Below, piece by piece: positions 8,078-16,892 of a stretch of DNA of 64,000 bases. Source of the DNA: Streptomyces aureus. Its GTDB lineage: Bacteria; Actinomycetota; Actinomycetes; Streptomycetales; Streptomycetaceae. The notes below the pieces were generated by a model that made no database searches, was not told the origin of the DNA, and worked only from the letters and a program-made list of their open reading frames with translations. The stretch is taken from assembly GCF_000725495.1 (NCBI RefSeq), contig NZ_JNZD01000003.1, forward strand, positions 186,001-250,000, written 5' to 3'. Each line of letters starts with the position of its first letter. The first letter of the stretch is position 1. A program made the position numbers and the translations under genes.

Positions 8078-9358
8078 TCAGCCCTCCCGAGCCGCCGCGC
8101 AGACCGCGCGCGCGATCCGTGCCAGGTCCGTGTCGCCGGTGACGTACGGCGGCATCGTGTAGACGAGGTCGCGGAACGGCCGCAGCCACACGCCCTCGCG
8201 CACCGCGGCCGCCGTCGCCGCCGCCATGTCCACCTCGTGGTCGAGCTGCACGACCCCGATCGCACCGAGCACCCGGACGTCCCGGACACCCGGCAGCGCG
8301 GCGGCCTCCGCCAGCCCCTCCGTCAGTCCCGCCCCGATCCGCTTCACCTCGGTCCGCCAGTCCTGCGCCAGCAGCAGGTCGACCGAGGCGCACGCGACCG
8401 CGGCGGCGAGCGGATTGCCCATGAAGGTCGGGCCGTGCGCCAGCACCGGAACGTCACCGCGCGAGATGCCGTCGGCCACCCGCGAGGTGCACAGCGTCGC
8501 CGCCATCGTCAGATAGCCGCCGGTCAGCGCCTTGCCGACACACATCACGTCCGGGGTGACGCCCGCGTGGTCCGCCGCGAACAGCTCGCCCGTACGGCCG
8601 AATCCCGTGGCGATCTCGTCGAACACGAGCAGGACGTCGTGCTCGTCGCAGGCCTCGCGCAGCACCCGTAGGTACGCGGGGGAGTGGAAGCGCATCCCGC
8701 CCGCGCCCTGCACCACCGGCTCCACGATGACCGCGGCCAGCTCGTCGGCGTGCCGCCCGATCAGCTCGCGCAGGTGATCCGCGTACGACTCCTCGTACGC
8801 GGCCGGCGGCGCGTCGGCGAACACCTGGCGCTGGAGCACGCCCTGCCACAGCTCGTGCATCCCGCCCTCGGGATCGCACACCGACATGGGCTGCCAGGTG
8901 TCCCCGTGGTAGCCGCCGCGCCAGGTCAGCAGCCGTTGCTTGCCCGGACGGCCGAGCGAGCGCCAGTGCTGGAGGCACATCTTGACGGCGACCTCGACCG
9001 AGACCGAGCCGGAGTCGGCCAGGAAGACGTGCTCCAGACCGTCCGGCGTGATGTCGACCAGCCGCTTGGCCAGCAGGACGGCGGGCTCGTGGGTGAGCCC
9101 GCCGAACATCACATGGCTCATGCGCTCGAGCTGGCCGCGCGCGGCGTCGTTCAGGACCGGGTGGTTGTAGCCGTGGATGGCCGACCACCAGGACGACATG
9201 CCGTCGATCAGCTCGCCCGAACCGTCGGCCAGCCGCAGCCGGACCCCGCTCGCCGACTCCACGACCAGCGGCTCCTGGCGGCCGGGCATGGGCCCGTAGG
9301 GATGCCAGACGTGCCGCCGGTCGAGGTCGAGCAGTTCCCGCACGGACAGCTCAGGCAT
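8078..9358 (-). CDS. bioA: Adenosylmethionine-8-amino-7-oxononanoate aminotransferase
   Basis: A 426-residue class III PLP aminotransferase that converts KAPA to DAPA with S-adenosylmethionine as amino donor. Diagnostic features: the N-terminal [20 protein letters not shown] near residue 57, [13 protein letters not shown], the PLP aspartate in [13 protein letters not shown], and the Schiff-base lysine in [11 protein letters not shown]. The start is ATG at 9358. Its first 8 bp overlap the end of bioB, and its stop is one base before bioD, so the three genes form one operon. Full length. Confidence 0.95.
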   Translation of the reverse strand: MPELSVRELLDLDRRHVWHPYGPMPGRQEPLVVESASGVRLRLADGSGELIDGMSSWWSAIHGYNHPVLNDAARGQLERMSHVMFGGLTHEPAVLLAKRLVDITPDGLEHVFLADSGSVSVEVAVKMCLQHWRSLGRPGKQRLLTWRGGYHGDTWQPMSVCDPEGGMHELWQGVLQRQVFADAPPAAYEESYADHLRELIGRHADELAAVIVEPVVQGAGGMRFHSPAYLRVLREACDEHDVLLVFDEIATGFGRTGELFAADHAGVTPDVMCVGKALTGGYLTMAATLCTSRVADGISRGDVPVLAHGPTFMGNPLAAAVACASVDLLLAQDWRTEVKRIGAGLTEGLAEAAALPGVRDVRVLGAIGVVQLDHEVDMAAATAAAVREGVWLRPFRDLVYTMPPYVTGDTDLARIARAVCAAAREG

Positions 9359-10577
9359 TGGGCGCGAGGTCCGTTCCGGCGCCGCGGCGGCGCACGGAGA
9401 CGAGGTCGGTACGCGCGTCGGCGGGCGCCTCGGCCGCGGCCGTGGGCACCGAGCCGCACACCCCGCCGCCCTCGTGGGAGCCGCAGCCCGCCTCGGCGCC
9501 CGTCCCGCAGCCGGCGCCCTCGTGCGAGCCGCACCCGCTCTCGGCGTGCGATCCGCAGCCGCCGCCGGACGGAGCGCGGTGCTCGGGCAGGGTCACCTCG
9601 CCCGCGTTCTCCACTTCGAAGCCGGCGTCCGCGATCATCTCCAGGTCGGCCTTGCCGGCCTGGCCCTCGCTGGTGAGGTAGTCGCCGAGGAAGATCGAGT
9701 TGGCCAGGTGCAGGGCGAGCGGCTGCATCGTGCGCAGATGCACCTCGCGGCCGCCGGCGATGCGGACCTCGACGTCGGGGCAGACGAAACGGACCATGGC
9801 GAGGATGCGCAGACAGCGCTGCGGCGTGAGGTTCCACTCCTTGGCGAGCGGGGTTCCCTCGAACGGGATCAGGAAGTTCACCGGAACGGAGTCGGGGTCG
9901 AGCTCGCGCAGCGCGTACACGACGTCCACGAGGTCCTCGTCGGACTCGCCCATGCCCGCGATCAGACCCGAGCAGGCGGACAGGCCCGCCGCGTGCGCCT
10001 TCTGGACGGTGTCCACCCGGTCGGCGTACGTGTGGGTGGTCGTGATCTCCCCGTACGTCCCCTCGGACGTGTTCAGGTTGTGGTTGTAGGCGTCCGCGCC
10101 CGCGGCGCGCAGCCGCTCGGCCTGGCCGTCGGAGAGCAGACCGAGGCAGGCGCACACCTCGACGTTCTCGTTCTGGTCCTTGATCGCCTTGATCGTGTCG
10201 GAGACCCGGTCCACGTCACGGTCCGTCGGACCGCGCCCGCTGGCCACCAGGCACACCCGCTTGGCGCCCCCGGCGAGACCGGCCGCCGCGGCCTTGGAGG
10301 CCTCGTCGGGCTTGAGCCAGCTGTACTTGAGGATGCCGGCCGTCGAGCCGAGACGCTGCGAGCAGTACGAGCAGTCCTCCGGGCACAGGCCCGACTTCAG
10401 GTTGACGAGATAGTTCAGTTTCACCCGCCGGCCGAACCACTGCCGGCGTACCTTGCCGGCCGCGGCCACCACGTCCAGCACGTCGTCGTCGGAGGTGGCC
10501 AGTACGGCCAGTGCCTCGTCGCGGGTCGGCAGCTCGCGCCGAAGCCCCTTGTCCACCAGCGTGTTCAGCAGGTCCAT
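9351..10577 (-). CDS. bioB: Biotin synthase with Cys/His-rich C-terminal tail
   Basis: A 408-residue radical-SAM enzyme that inserts sulfur into dethiobiotin. The radical-SAM cluster cysteines are in [12 protein letters not shown] (Cys65, Cys69, Cys72). The catalytic TIM barrel is complete by about residue 330, as in the roughly 350-residue E. coli enzyme. The added tail carries three CGSH units, plus further CG units, in about 40 residues, then a basic end. This looks like a metal-binding extension; its role is unknown. I chose the ATG at 10577 because the longer frame to 10661 adds residues unlike any BioB. First gene of the bioBAD operon and divergent from bioF. Confidence 0.93.
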   Translation of the reverse strand: MDLLNTLVDKGLRRELPTRDEALAVLATSDDDVLDVVAAAGKVRRQWFGRRVKLNYLVNLKSGLCPEDCSYCSQRLGSTAGILKYSWLKPDEASKAAAAGLAGGAKRVCLVASGRGPTDRDVDRVSDTIKAIKDQNENVEVCACLGLLSDGQAERLRAAGADAYNHNLNTSEGTYGEITTTHTYADRVDTVQKAHAAGLSACSGLIAGMGESDEDLVDVVYALRELDPDSVPVNFLIPFEGTPLAKEWNLTPQRCLRILAMVRFVCPDVEVRIAGGREVHLRTMQPLALHLANSIFLGDYLTSEGQAGKADLEMIADAGFEVENAGEVTLPEHRAPSGGGCGSHAESGCGSHEGAGCGTGAEAGCGSHEGGGVCGSVPTAAAEAPADARTDLVSVRRRGAGTDLAPNA

Positions 10578-10746
10578 GAGGTCCGATCCTGGACCATGCG
10601 ACCGCTCCCGGCCAAGGAGAGTTTGCACAACAGAGATGGTTCGACGTGTGGGTATTGCCACATCATGCGCCGACGGGGTGACCGCTAGGGTCTGTTCACT
10701 GCCTACAAATCACCGCCACCGCACCGCAGCGAGACCCGGAGGAAAC
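10578..10746. promoter_or_regulatory. Divergent bioB / bioF control region
   Basis: The 169 bp between the bioB and bioF starts must hold both promoters and any biotin-dependent operator. I see no clear consensus -10/-35 pair. The GGAGGA ribosome site of bioF lies at its right end. Confidence 0.45.
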
Positions 10747-11871
10747 ATGGCGTTCGGCTGGATCGACGAGCAGGCCGAGGCGCGCCGCCGGGCCGGACTC
10801 GTGCGTGTGTTGCGCCCCCGGCCGGCCCAGTCCCCGCTCCTCGATCTCGCGAGCAACGACTATCTCGGCCTGGCCCGCCATCCGGAGGTCACCGAGGGCG
10901 CCGCCGAGGCCGCGCGCCGGTGGGGCGGCGGCGCGACCGGCTCCCGGCTGGTCACCGGCACCACCGAGCTCCACGGCGAACTGGAACGCGAACTGGCCGA
11001 CTTCTGCGGCTTCGAGTCCGCGCTCGTCCTGTCCTCGGGCTACGCGGCCAACCTCGCCGCCGTCACCGCGCTCGCGCCGTTCGGCTCCCTGGTCGTCTCG
11101 GACGCGGGCAACCACGCCTCCCTGATCGACGGCTGCCGGCTCGCCCGCGGCACCACCCAGGTGGTCCCGCACGCGGACCCCGACGCCGTGCGCAAGGCGC
11201 TCGGCACCCACGAGGGCCCCGCCGTCGCCGTCTCCGACACCGTCTTCTCGGTGGACGGCGACGCCGCCCCGCTCGCCGGACTCGCCCGCGCCTGCCGGGA
11301 GCACGGCGCCGGGCTGATCGTCGACGACGCGCACGGACTCGGCGTCCTCGGCGACGGCGGCCGGGGCGCCCCCCACGCCGCGGGGCTCGCGGGGGACCCC
11401 GACGTCGTCGTGACCGTCACGCTCTCCAAGTCGCTCGGGAGCCAGGGCGGTGCCGTCCTCGGACCGGCGGCGGTCATCGACCATCTGGTGAACGCGGCGC
11501 GCACCTTCATCTTCGACACCGGCCTCGCGCCGGCCGCGGTGGGCGCCGCCCTCGGGGCGCTGCGGCTGCTGCGCCGAGAGCCCGAGCGGGCGGCGCGGGC
11601 GCGCGAGGTGGCCACGGCACTGCACACGCGGCTGACGGCGGAGGGTCTCTCCGCGGTACGACCGGATGCGGCGGTCGTCTCCGTGCGGGCACCGTCCCCC
11701 GAACGGGCGGTGCGATGGGCGGCCGACTGCCGCGAGGCGGGCCTCGCCGTCGGCTGTTTCCGTCCCCCGTCGGTGCCCGACGGCGTTTCGCGGCTGCGGC
11801 TGACGGCCCGTGCCGACCTCACCGAGGAGCAGATCGAGCACGCGGTGGATGTGATCAGCCGGAACCGGTGA
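10747..11871 (+). CDS. bioF: 8-amino-7-oxononanoate synthase
   Basis: A 374-residue alpha-oxoamine synthase (PLP) that condenses pimeloyl-ACP/CoA with alanine to KAPA, the first ring step of biotin synthesis. Visible signatures: SNDYLGLARHP, GGGATGSRLVTGTTELH, VFSVDGDAAPL, DDAHGLGVLG and the PLP lysine in TLSKSLGSQGG. The start is ATG at 10747 with GGAGGA 3-4 nt upstream; the frame remains open further 5' but that stretch lies in the promoter region. Divergent from bioBAD, so all four ring-assembly genes sit together. No bioC/bioH-type pimeloyl gene is in the window. Confidence 0.95.
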   Translation: MAFGWIDEQAEARRRAGLVRVLRPRPAQSPLLDLASNDYLGLARHPEVTEGAAEAARRWGGGATGSRLVTGTTELHGELERELADFCGFESALVLSSGYAANLAAVTALAPFGSLVVSDAGNHASLIDGCRLARGTTQVVPHADPDAVRKALGTHEGPAVAVSDTVFSVDGDAAPLAGLARACREHGAGLIVDDAHGLGVLGDGGRGAPHAAGLAGDPDVVVTVTLSKSLGSQGGAVLGPAAVIDHLVNAARTFIFDTGLAPAAVGAALGALRLLRREPERAARAREVATALHTRLTAEGLSAVRPDAAVVSVRAPSPERAVRWAADCREAGLAVGCFRPPSVPDGVSRLRLTARADLTEEQIEHAVDVISRNR

Positions 11872-11896
11872 ACCTGCGAACCGGTGAATCAGGTGG

Positions 11897-12148
11897 TCAT
11901 GTGGAGCGGTGAACCGTGCGGGGCCGGTTCAACCCGGTGATGAACCCCTCCCAGACGTCCGGGGGGAACAGCAGGGCGGGTCCCGCGGTGTTCTTGGAAT
12001 CGCGTACCGCGACCAACCCGGACCATGGTCCGGCGCCCGGCCTGGCCGTCTCGACGCAGTTGTTCATCCCGGTACTGCGGCTGCTGCGCAGCCATCGCAC
12101 ATGGCGCAGAGAAGTGCTGGAGGGTACGTACCGAGGCATTGCAGACAT
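11897..12148 (-). CDS. DUF397 domain protein
   Basis: An 83-residue protein of the DUF397 family, almost exclusive to actinobacteria. The diagnostic features are RWLRSSRSTGMNNCVETA (W..SS..NNCVE) and VAVRDSKNTAGPALLFPPDVW (VRDSK...F..W) near residues 45-66. ATG at 12148 follows AAGGAGG at 8 nt. It lies 13 bp downstream of the XRE/DUF5753 regulator and forms with it and the following anti-sigma-like kinase the familiar Streptomyces trio related to the whiJ/abaA-type loci that affect development and antibiotic production. The small protein is thought to act with its cognate regulator; direct function here is inferred. Confidence 0.88.
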   Translation of the reverse strand: MSAMPRYVPSSTSLRHVRWLRSSRSTGMNNCVETARPGAGPWSGLVAVRDSKNTAGPALLFPPDVWEGFITGLNRPRTVHRST

Positions 12149-12161
12149 GACGTGTGCCTCC

Positions 12162-13019
12162 TTACGTGTCGTCGCCTATCGCGGCGATGTAGTCCAACGA
12201 GTCCTCGGGTGAAAGGGCGTGGAACTGAAGGGCGTTGAAGGCCTCGGCGTAGGCCCGGAGGTCTTCTTTCCGTTCGAGATAGAGGCTACTCGTCAAGTGG
12301 TCGAGAACGACAACATCCAGATCGGTTGTGTTCGGAAATGAGAAAATAACGAAAGGACCGGTTACGCCGATGTGCGCCCCGGCGGCGAACGGCAGTACCT
12401 GGAGCCGCACTTGGGGCAGAACGGCGGCCTCCCGCAGCCGGCGCAGCTGGCGTGCCATGACGTCGGGGCCGCCGACCTCCCGGCGTAGCACCGCCTCGTC
12501 CAGGACGGCGGCCAGCTCCAGGGGCGGGTTCGAGCGCAGGACGTCCTGCCGGGCCAGCCGCACCTCGACCAGGGCGTCGAGCTTGCTCTCCTCCAGCCCG
12601 TCCACGGCGGCCCGTGTCACCGCGCGGGCGTACTCGGGCGTCTGCAGCAGTCCGGGTACGACAGAGGTCTCCAGCGTGCGCATACCGCTGGCGCCCGACT
12701 CCAGGCTGATGAAGTCGCGGTAGGCCTGCGGGAGCACGCCGCGGTACGCGTGCCACCAGTGGTGGCGGCCGTTGCCCTCGGAGCCCGCCAGCACGACCAG
12801 GAGTTCAAGCAGTTCGGGATCCTCGACGCCGTACGCGTGCAACAGCCGTTCCACATCGGCCGGTTTCACCCCGCTGGTGCCGGTCTCGATCCGGCTCACC
12901 TTCGACTGGTGCCAGCCGAGCAGTCGGGCCGCCTCACCGCTCGTGAGGCCCGTGCCCGCGCGCAGCGCGCGCAGTTCGGCGCCGAGTTTGCGCCGGCGCA
13001 CCGCGGGACCGTGCTGCAT
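12162..13019 (-). CDS. XRE-family regulator with DUF5753 domain
   Basis: A 285-residue DNA-binding protein. The N-terminal helix-turn-helix (about residues 10-65, with LTSGEAARLLGWHQSKVSRIETG as recognition unit) is followed by the DUF5753 sensor-like domain (about 95-270; landmarks ISLESGASGMRTLETSVVPG and LLQTPEYARAV). ATG at 13019 has AAGGAG 8 nt upstream; a longer frame exists but crosses the promoter. Encoded immediately before a DUF397 gene and divergent from an HATPase gene, the normal whiJ-like arrangement. It likely controls its own divergent promoter region and may respond to the partner protein. Confidence 0.9.
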   Translation of the reverse strand: MQHGPAVRRRKLGAELRALRAGTGLTSGEAARLLGWHQSKVSRIETGTSGVKPADVERLLHAYGVEDPELLELLVVLAGSEGNGRHHWWHAYRGVLPQAYRDFISLESGASGMRTLETSVVPGLLQTPEYARAVTRAAVDGLEESKLDALVEVRLARQDVLRSNPPLELAAVLDEAVLRREVGGPDVMARQLRRLREAAVLPQVRLQVLPFAAGAHIGVTGPFVIFSFPNTTDLDVVVLDHLTSSLYLERKEDLRAYAEAFNALQFHALSPEDSLDYIAAIGDDT

Positions 13020-13231
13020 GTTCGTTCTCCTTACTCCCTCCAAGTCGCCCGAATACGCTCTGCCGACGCAGAGTTCACCGCATCGAGCGACAGATATATG
13101 CATTACTCGGTGGATCGCACCCGCGACCGCCCCGGTAATGGCAGTCTGGCGCAAGCACCAGTCCGGGACCGTACTCGAACCATCCGCTCGGTGTCGGGCT
13201 CCGGTCCCGTGGGAAAGGGACGAACGTCGCC

Positions 13232-13690
13232 ATGGCAGACCATCAGGAAGCATCCGTCACACTGCCGAGCGAACCGGCCTCGGTTTCCGTGGCCCGGAAA
13301 TTCGTCGCCGAAGTGCTGGCCGAATGGGGCCTGCCGCGCGACGGCGAAGTCGCCGAGACCGTCCGGCTGATCGTGTCCGAACTGGCCACCAACGCCGTCC
13401 AGCACACGTTCGGGCAGTCGCCCACCTTCACGGTCGGCGTGCGGCTGGAACGGGAGGAGCTTCTGCGCATCGGCGTCACCGACAGCCATCCGCGCTTCCC
13501 CAAGCGACTGCCCGCGGCCGTCCAGCAGGACAACGGCCGGGGCATGGTGATCATCCGCTGGCTGACCGCCGAATCGGGCGGCAGGCTCTCCGTCCTGCCG
13601 ACCCGGGAGGGCGGCAAGACGGTCTCCATCGAACTCCCGTGGACGGTTCCGGTCCGGCCGGTGCCCGCCGGGTGGCCTCAGGAGCCCTGA
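13232..13690 (+). CDS. ATP-binding anti-sigma-factor-type kinase
   Basis: A 152-residue HATPase_c_2 protein of the SpoIIAB/RsbW-like family that is abundant in Streptomyces. The N box is VSELATNAVQHTF (about residues 48-60), the G1-type box VTDSHPRF and the G2 box NGRGMVIIRWL. These proteins bind and phosphorylate anti-anti-sigma factors or sequester sigma factors, but no sigma factor is encoded nearby. ATG at 13232. It is divergent from the DUF5753 regulator, with 212 bp between the two starts. It converges with the LysR gene and their stop ends overlap by 13 bp. Partner unknown. Confidence 0.87.
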   Translation: MADHQEASVTLPSEPASVSVARKFVAEVLAEWGLPRDGEVAETVRLIVSELATNAVQHTFGQSPTFTVGVRLEREELLRIGVTDSHPRFPKRLPAAVQQDNGRGMVIIRWLTAESGGRLSVLPTREGGKTVSIELPWTVPVRPVPAGWPQEP

Positions 13691-14649
13691 GACACCTCGT
13701 CCCGGCGTCCGGGGGCGTCGGGACCGCCGCCCGCCCGGTGTCGTCCGGCCCGGCCGAAGGCGCCGCGCAGCAGGGCCCGGAACGCGTCGGCGGCCGGTGC
13801 CGCGCCGTCCGTCCGGTGGACGACCGAGATCGTACGGCGCAGGTCTCCCGGCTCCAGCAGTCTGGTGCCCACCGGCGTGGCCGCCGTGGCCGCCACCATC
13901 TCGGGGACGACCGCGACCCCGAGCCCGGCGCTGACGAGCGCGCACACGAGGGCGTACCCGGGGGTCTCGACGAGCACCGCGGGGGTCGCGCCCGCCCGGG
14001 CCAGCGCGGCCTCCACCTCCTGCCGGGGCGGATGGTCCGGGGCCATGCTGATCAGCGGCTGCCCGGCCAGGTCCGCGAGCGGGAGCCGCGCGGAACCGCT
14101 GGCGAGCAGGTGACCGGGGGCGGTCACCAGGACCAGCTCCTCGACCAGGACCGGCTCGACGCCCACCGACGACGGGAGCGGTACCGGCGGGGCGGGCTGG
14201 TAGGTGTGCGTGAGGGCCAGGTCCACCTCGCCGGCCGCGACCGCCGCGATCCCGTGCGGCGGTTCGTAGTCGGCGACGGTGAGGGCCACGTCCGGGTGGG
14301 CCCGGCGGAAGGCGCTGAGCACGGGCGGCAGCAGATGGATGCCCGCCGTCTGGAACGTGCCGAGCCGCAGCGTGCCGCCGGACAACCCGGTCAGCGTGGC
14401 CAGTTCGTGCCGGGCCAGCTCCAGCTCGTCGAGGACGCGGCGGGCCCGTACGACGAGCAGTTCGCCCGCGCCGGTGAGCCGGGTCCCGCGATGGGAGCGC
14501 ACCAGCAGGGTCGTCCCCGCCTCCCGCTCCAGCTTCGCCACCTGCTGGGACAGCGCCGGCGGACTGTAGCCGAGGCGTTCGGCGGCCCGGGTGATGGACC
14601 CCGCCTCGGCGACCGCCACCAGCGCCGCGAGCCGTGTCGGGTCGTACAC
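13678..14649 (-). CDS. LysR family transcriptional regulator
   Basis: About 323 residues. The winged helix-turn-helix (residues about 1-60: LVAVAEAGSITRAAERLGYS, PALSQQVAKLE) is followed by the periplasmic-binding-like effector domain. I prefer the GTG at 14649 (GGAGG 6 nt ahead, DNA-binding domain starting at once). An ATG at 14673 also has GGAGG, only 3 nt ahead, and would add 8 residues. It is divergent from a LysE exporter gene, the standard pairing in which the regulator senses the exported compound. Candidate operator TAAACGATCGCTTA lies between them. Confidence 0.9.
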   Translation of the reverse strand: MYDPTRLAALVAVAEAGSITRAAERLGYSPPALSQQVAKLEREAGTTLLVRSHRGTRLTGAGELLVVRARRVLDELELARHELATLTGLSGGTLRLGTFQTAGIHLLPPVLSAFRRAHPDVALTVADYEPPHGIAAVAAGEVDLALTHTYQPAPPVPLPSSVGVEPVLVEELVLVTAPGHLLASGSARLPLADLAGQPLISMAPDHPPRQEVEAALARAGATPAVLVETPGYALVCALVSAGLGVAVVPEMVAATAATPVGTRLLEPGDLRRTISVVHRTDGAAPAADAFRALLRGAFGRAGRHRAGGGPDAPGRRDEVSQGS

Positions 14650-14686
14650 CGCACCCCTCCCCGGTCCGGCCATGGACCTCCGGGTC

Positions 14687-14700
14687 TAAACGATCGCTTA
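14687..14700. promoter_or_regulatory. Candidate LysR operator
   Basis: TAAACGATCGCTTA is an imperfect palindrome (one mismatched pair) in the 110-bp divergent lysR/lysE spacer. AT-rich ends and T...A spacing fit a LysR-type box; no binding data. Confidence 0.4.
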
Positions 14701-14759
14701 AGACCGGCCCAGGATATTCGACATACCTGCTGAAGCCCGGGCCCCGGCAGGCTGGGGGC

Positions 14760-15383
14760 ATGGACGCACAGCTCATCGCCTTCACGGGCGTCGCCGCGGG
14801 CATGGTCGCCATGCCGGGCGCGGACTTCACCGTCGTCGTACGCAACGCGCTCGTCTCCCGCCGGGCGGGCGTCGCGTGCGCCCTAGGCATCGCGGGGGGA
14901 CTGCTGCTCCACACCGCGCTGGCCGTCGCGGGGGTGGCCGCCGTCCTGACCGCCGTGCCGGCGCTCTTCCGGACGCTCCAACTGCTCGGCGGGGCCTATG
15001 TGCTGTACCTGGGACTGCGCACGCTCGTCTCGCTGGGCCGTCCGGGTGAGTCGACCACCGACGACACCGGCACGGCCGGGGGCACCCGTCCGCTGCGGCA
15101 GGGTTTCGTCACCAACGCGCTCAACCCCAAGGCGCCCATCACGTTCCTCAGCCTGCTGCCGCAGTTCGTGCCCGCGGGCAGTCCCGCGATGCCGCGGACG
15201 CTGCTGCTCGCGCTGATCGTGGTCGTCCTGGCCCTGGTGTGGTTCCCGGCGGTCGCACTGCTGGTGGACCGGCTCGGGCGGTGGCTGCGCCGGCCGCGGG
15301 CCGCGCGAGCCGTCGCGGGGCTCACCGGCGGCGCCCTCACCGTCCTGGGCCTCGTGCTGCTGCTGGAGCCCCTGGCGGGCTGA
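14760..15383 (+). CDS. LysE family transporter
   Basis: A 207-residue inner-membrane exporter with the six hydrophobic segments of the LysE/RhtB superfamily. The N-terminal signature is FTGVAAGMVAMPGADFTVVV (the GAxxxPGPdf-type motif of RhtB proteins, with PGAD here). The central signature is GFVTNALNPKAPITFLSLLPQF. These proteins export amino acids or related small molecules by proton antiport; which one is not visible. ATG at 14760 with a weak G-rich ribosome site. Divergent from the LysR regulator and probably controlled by it. Shadow frames that reach 14634 do not look coding. Confidence 0.88.
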   Translation: MDAQLIAFTGVAAGMVAMPGADFTVVVRNALVSRRAGVACALGIAGGLLLHTALAVAGVAAVLTAVPALFRTLQLLGGAYVLYLGLRTLVSLGRPGESTTDDTGTAGGTRPLRQGFVTNALNPKAPITFLSLLPQFVPAGSPAMPRTLLLALIVVVLALVWFPAVALLVDRLGRWLRRPRAARAVAGLTGGALTVLGLVLLLEPLAG

Positions 15384-15523
15384 GAGGGAGCGGCGACGGC
15401 CGCGGTCGTCCGAGGAAGCCGGCCGAAAGCTGAAAGGGCGTCCGAAGGCCTCTCGGGGCCGGGGAGACGCCACGGTGGCCGGCAGGGGGCGGGGCCCAAG
15501 CGGCAGGGGCCGGCAGGCCGGCA

Positions 15524-15550
15524 CCGGGGCGGCGAGGTCCGCCGCCCCGG
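15524..15550. terminator. Bidirectional hairpin between lysE and NlpC/P60 gene
   Basis: CCGGGGCGGC and GCCGCCCCGG form a perfect 10-bp stem with a 7-nt loop, 9 bp after the stop of the minus-strand hydrolase gene and between two convergent genes. Confidence 0.65.
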
Positions 15551-15558
15551 GCCGAGGG

Positions 15559-16032
15559 TCAGCCGACCCTGCCGTACCAGACGCTTCTCGTCCAGATCTT
15601 CTGGAGCTTCACCACTTCCCCGGTCTTCGGGGAGTGCCAGATCTTTCCCTTACCGGCGTAGATGCCGACGTGGTACACGTTCCGGCCCGAGTGGAAGAAC
15701 ACGAGGTCACCGGCCTTGCGGTGCGAGGCCGAGACATGGTGCGTCTTGTTGTACTGGGCCGCGGCCGTACGAGGCAGCGTCTTGCCCGCCTTCTTGTACG
15801 AGTAGAGCGTGAGCCCCGAACAGTCGAAGCGGTGCGGTCCGGTGGCGCCCCACTGGTAGGGGGAGCCGTGCTTCGACGCCGCGACCTGGAGTGCCCGCGT
15901 CGCCAGAGTGGCCGCCTCGGCGTCGGGTGCGACACCGGGGATCACCAGGCTGCCGCCCACCGCGGCAAGGGTGAGGGCCGAGGCCGTACCGGCCCTGGTC
16001 CACAGCGACGGGACACGATTCAGCGCAGTCAT
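15559..16032 (-). CDS. Secreted NlpC/P60 peptidoglycan hydrolase
   Basis: A 157-residue protein with a Sec-type signal peptide (charged start, hydrophobic 16-32, probable cleavage near DAEA-A at 40/41). One NlpC/P60 domain follows: catalytic Cys71 in RFDCSGLTLYSY, His121 in YHVGIYAG and third polar residue His133. Such enzymes cleave the D-gamma-Glu to diamino-acid bond of cell-wall stem peptides. Length is short: no LysM or other binding domain. ATG at 16032; the open frame extends upstream only because it crosses the riboswitch. Expression is expected to be controlled by c-di-AMP through the ydaO element (16045-16230). Confidence 0.9.
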   Translation of the reverse strand: MTALNRVPSLWTRAGTASALTLAAVGGSLVIPGVAPDAEAATLATRALQVAASKHGSPYQWGATGPHRFDCSGLTLYSYKKAGKTLPRTAAAQYNKTHHVSASHRKAGDLVFFHSGRNVYHVGIYAGKGKIWHSPKTGEVVKLQKIWTRSVWYGRVG

Positions 16033-16044
16033 GCGCAACCCTTC

Positions 16045-16230
16045 GTCAGCCGCCTGTGAAGGATGACCTGTCGGATTCGGGCTGGCGAAGTTGCCCGGCC
16101 GCTGACGCGGCTTCACCCCAAGGACCGCCCGGAACTGCTCCGGCGGCCCGTCTAGCTGGGTCCTCCACTCCTGCCGATCCACTCCTGTCGACCGGGCATC
16201 CGAGCGGCGGCAGGACTCGGCGTCCGCCCG
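16045..16230 (-). promoter_or_regulatory. c-di-AMP riboswitch (ydaO/yuaA leader)
   Basis: The 200-nt leader of the hydrolase gene shows the conserved blocks I know from actinobacterial ydaO elements. In order on the minus strand they are GCCGAGTCCTGCCGCC, GGAGGACCCAGC, CTTGGGGTGAAGCCGCG, GCGGCCGGGCAACTTCGCC, CCCGAATCCGACAG and CACAGGCGGCTGACGAAGGG. The last blocks are within 20 nt of the start codon. In this class ligand binding turns expression off; control of cell-wall hydrolases such as rpfA by it is established in Streptomyces. Boundaries are approximate. Confidence 0.82.
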
Positions 16231-16579
16231 GACCGCCCCGCCGCTGTGGCGGGGGCTTGTCGTCGGAAGGGATCTTCACTCATCAGAGTCGGAAAATCCG
16301 AGCGGAACCGGCGTTTTGTGGGCTTACTCACCACTCACCTGTTCGGGTGAACATCCCGCCGTTCGAGCGCGTGTTGGGGACACGGACCCGGCCCGCACCT
16401 GCGGCGGAAGGCCTCATCCGGCCCTTCGGACAGGCGCGTTGCGCAACTCGGAGGGGTCGTAGAAAGGTTGGTTGAATACGCCATCGGAGGGTCCACCATC
16501 CGGTCCGTTTGAGTCGCGGCCGGGACGCCACGGCGTCGTGGCGCGCATCGGCGCCGCGGTGGTGGCCGGTGGGGGTCCG
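16231..16579. other. Intergenic region, nothing clear
   Basis: About 350 bp between the riboswitch and the convergent-side small gene. It probably carries the promoter of the hydrolase leader (near 16280-16330). I see no supported gene or long repeat. Confidence 0.4.
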
Positions 16580-16885
16580 TCAACTTCCGGACTCCGGCGG
16601 CACGGTGACCCGGGCCGCCCGCCGCTCACCGCCGAGGACCCGCAGCGCCTGGGCCAGCGTCGGGGCGTGCACCTCGCTCTCGCCCCGCTGGTGCATGAGC
16701 GCGAGGGCGTCCCGCAGGGCCTCCGCCTTGCCGACCAGTGCCTGAGCCGCCCTCAGACCGCGATAGGTGTCCCCGGGACGGGACGGATTGATGCGGCCGA
16801 CCAGGTCGACCACGTCGAGATAGCGGTCGATCAGCTCGGCCTCGGCGCGGGTCAGCGCGGGCAGCGGGGGAAGGTCCGGGATCAT
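16580..16885 (-). CDS. Conserved hypothetical protein next to clpP
   Basis: A 101-residue helical protein beginning MIPDLPPLPALTRAEAELID and ending in a basic, Ser-rich tail. I recognise no domain and see no membrane segment or cysteine. The pattern RYLDVVDLVGRINPSRPGDTYRG looks conserved-type (helix-loop-Arg). The ATG at 16885 lies 7 bp after the ClpP stop, so the two are probably cotranscribed and this protein may be functionally linked to the unusual ClpP. Role unknown. Confidence 0.6.
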   Translation of the reverse strand: MIPDLPPLPALTRAEAELIDRYLDVVDLVGRINPSRPGDTYRGLRAAQALVGKAEALRDALALMHQRGESEVHAPTLAQALRVLGGERRAARVTVPPESGS

Positions 16886-16892
16886 CGGCCGT

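Noticed and set aside
10453..10746. Upstream extension of bioF
   Set aside because: The open frame runs through the bioB start and the divergent control region. The ATG at 10747 has a ribosome site and the family N-terminus.
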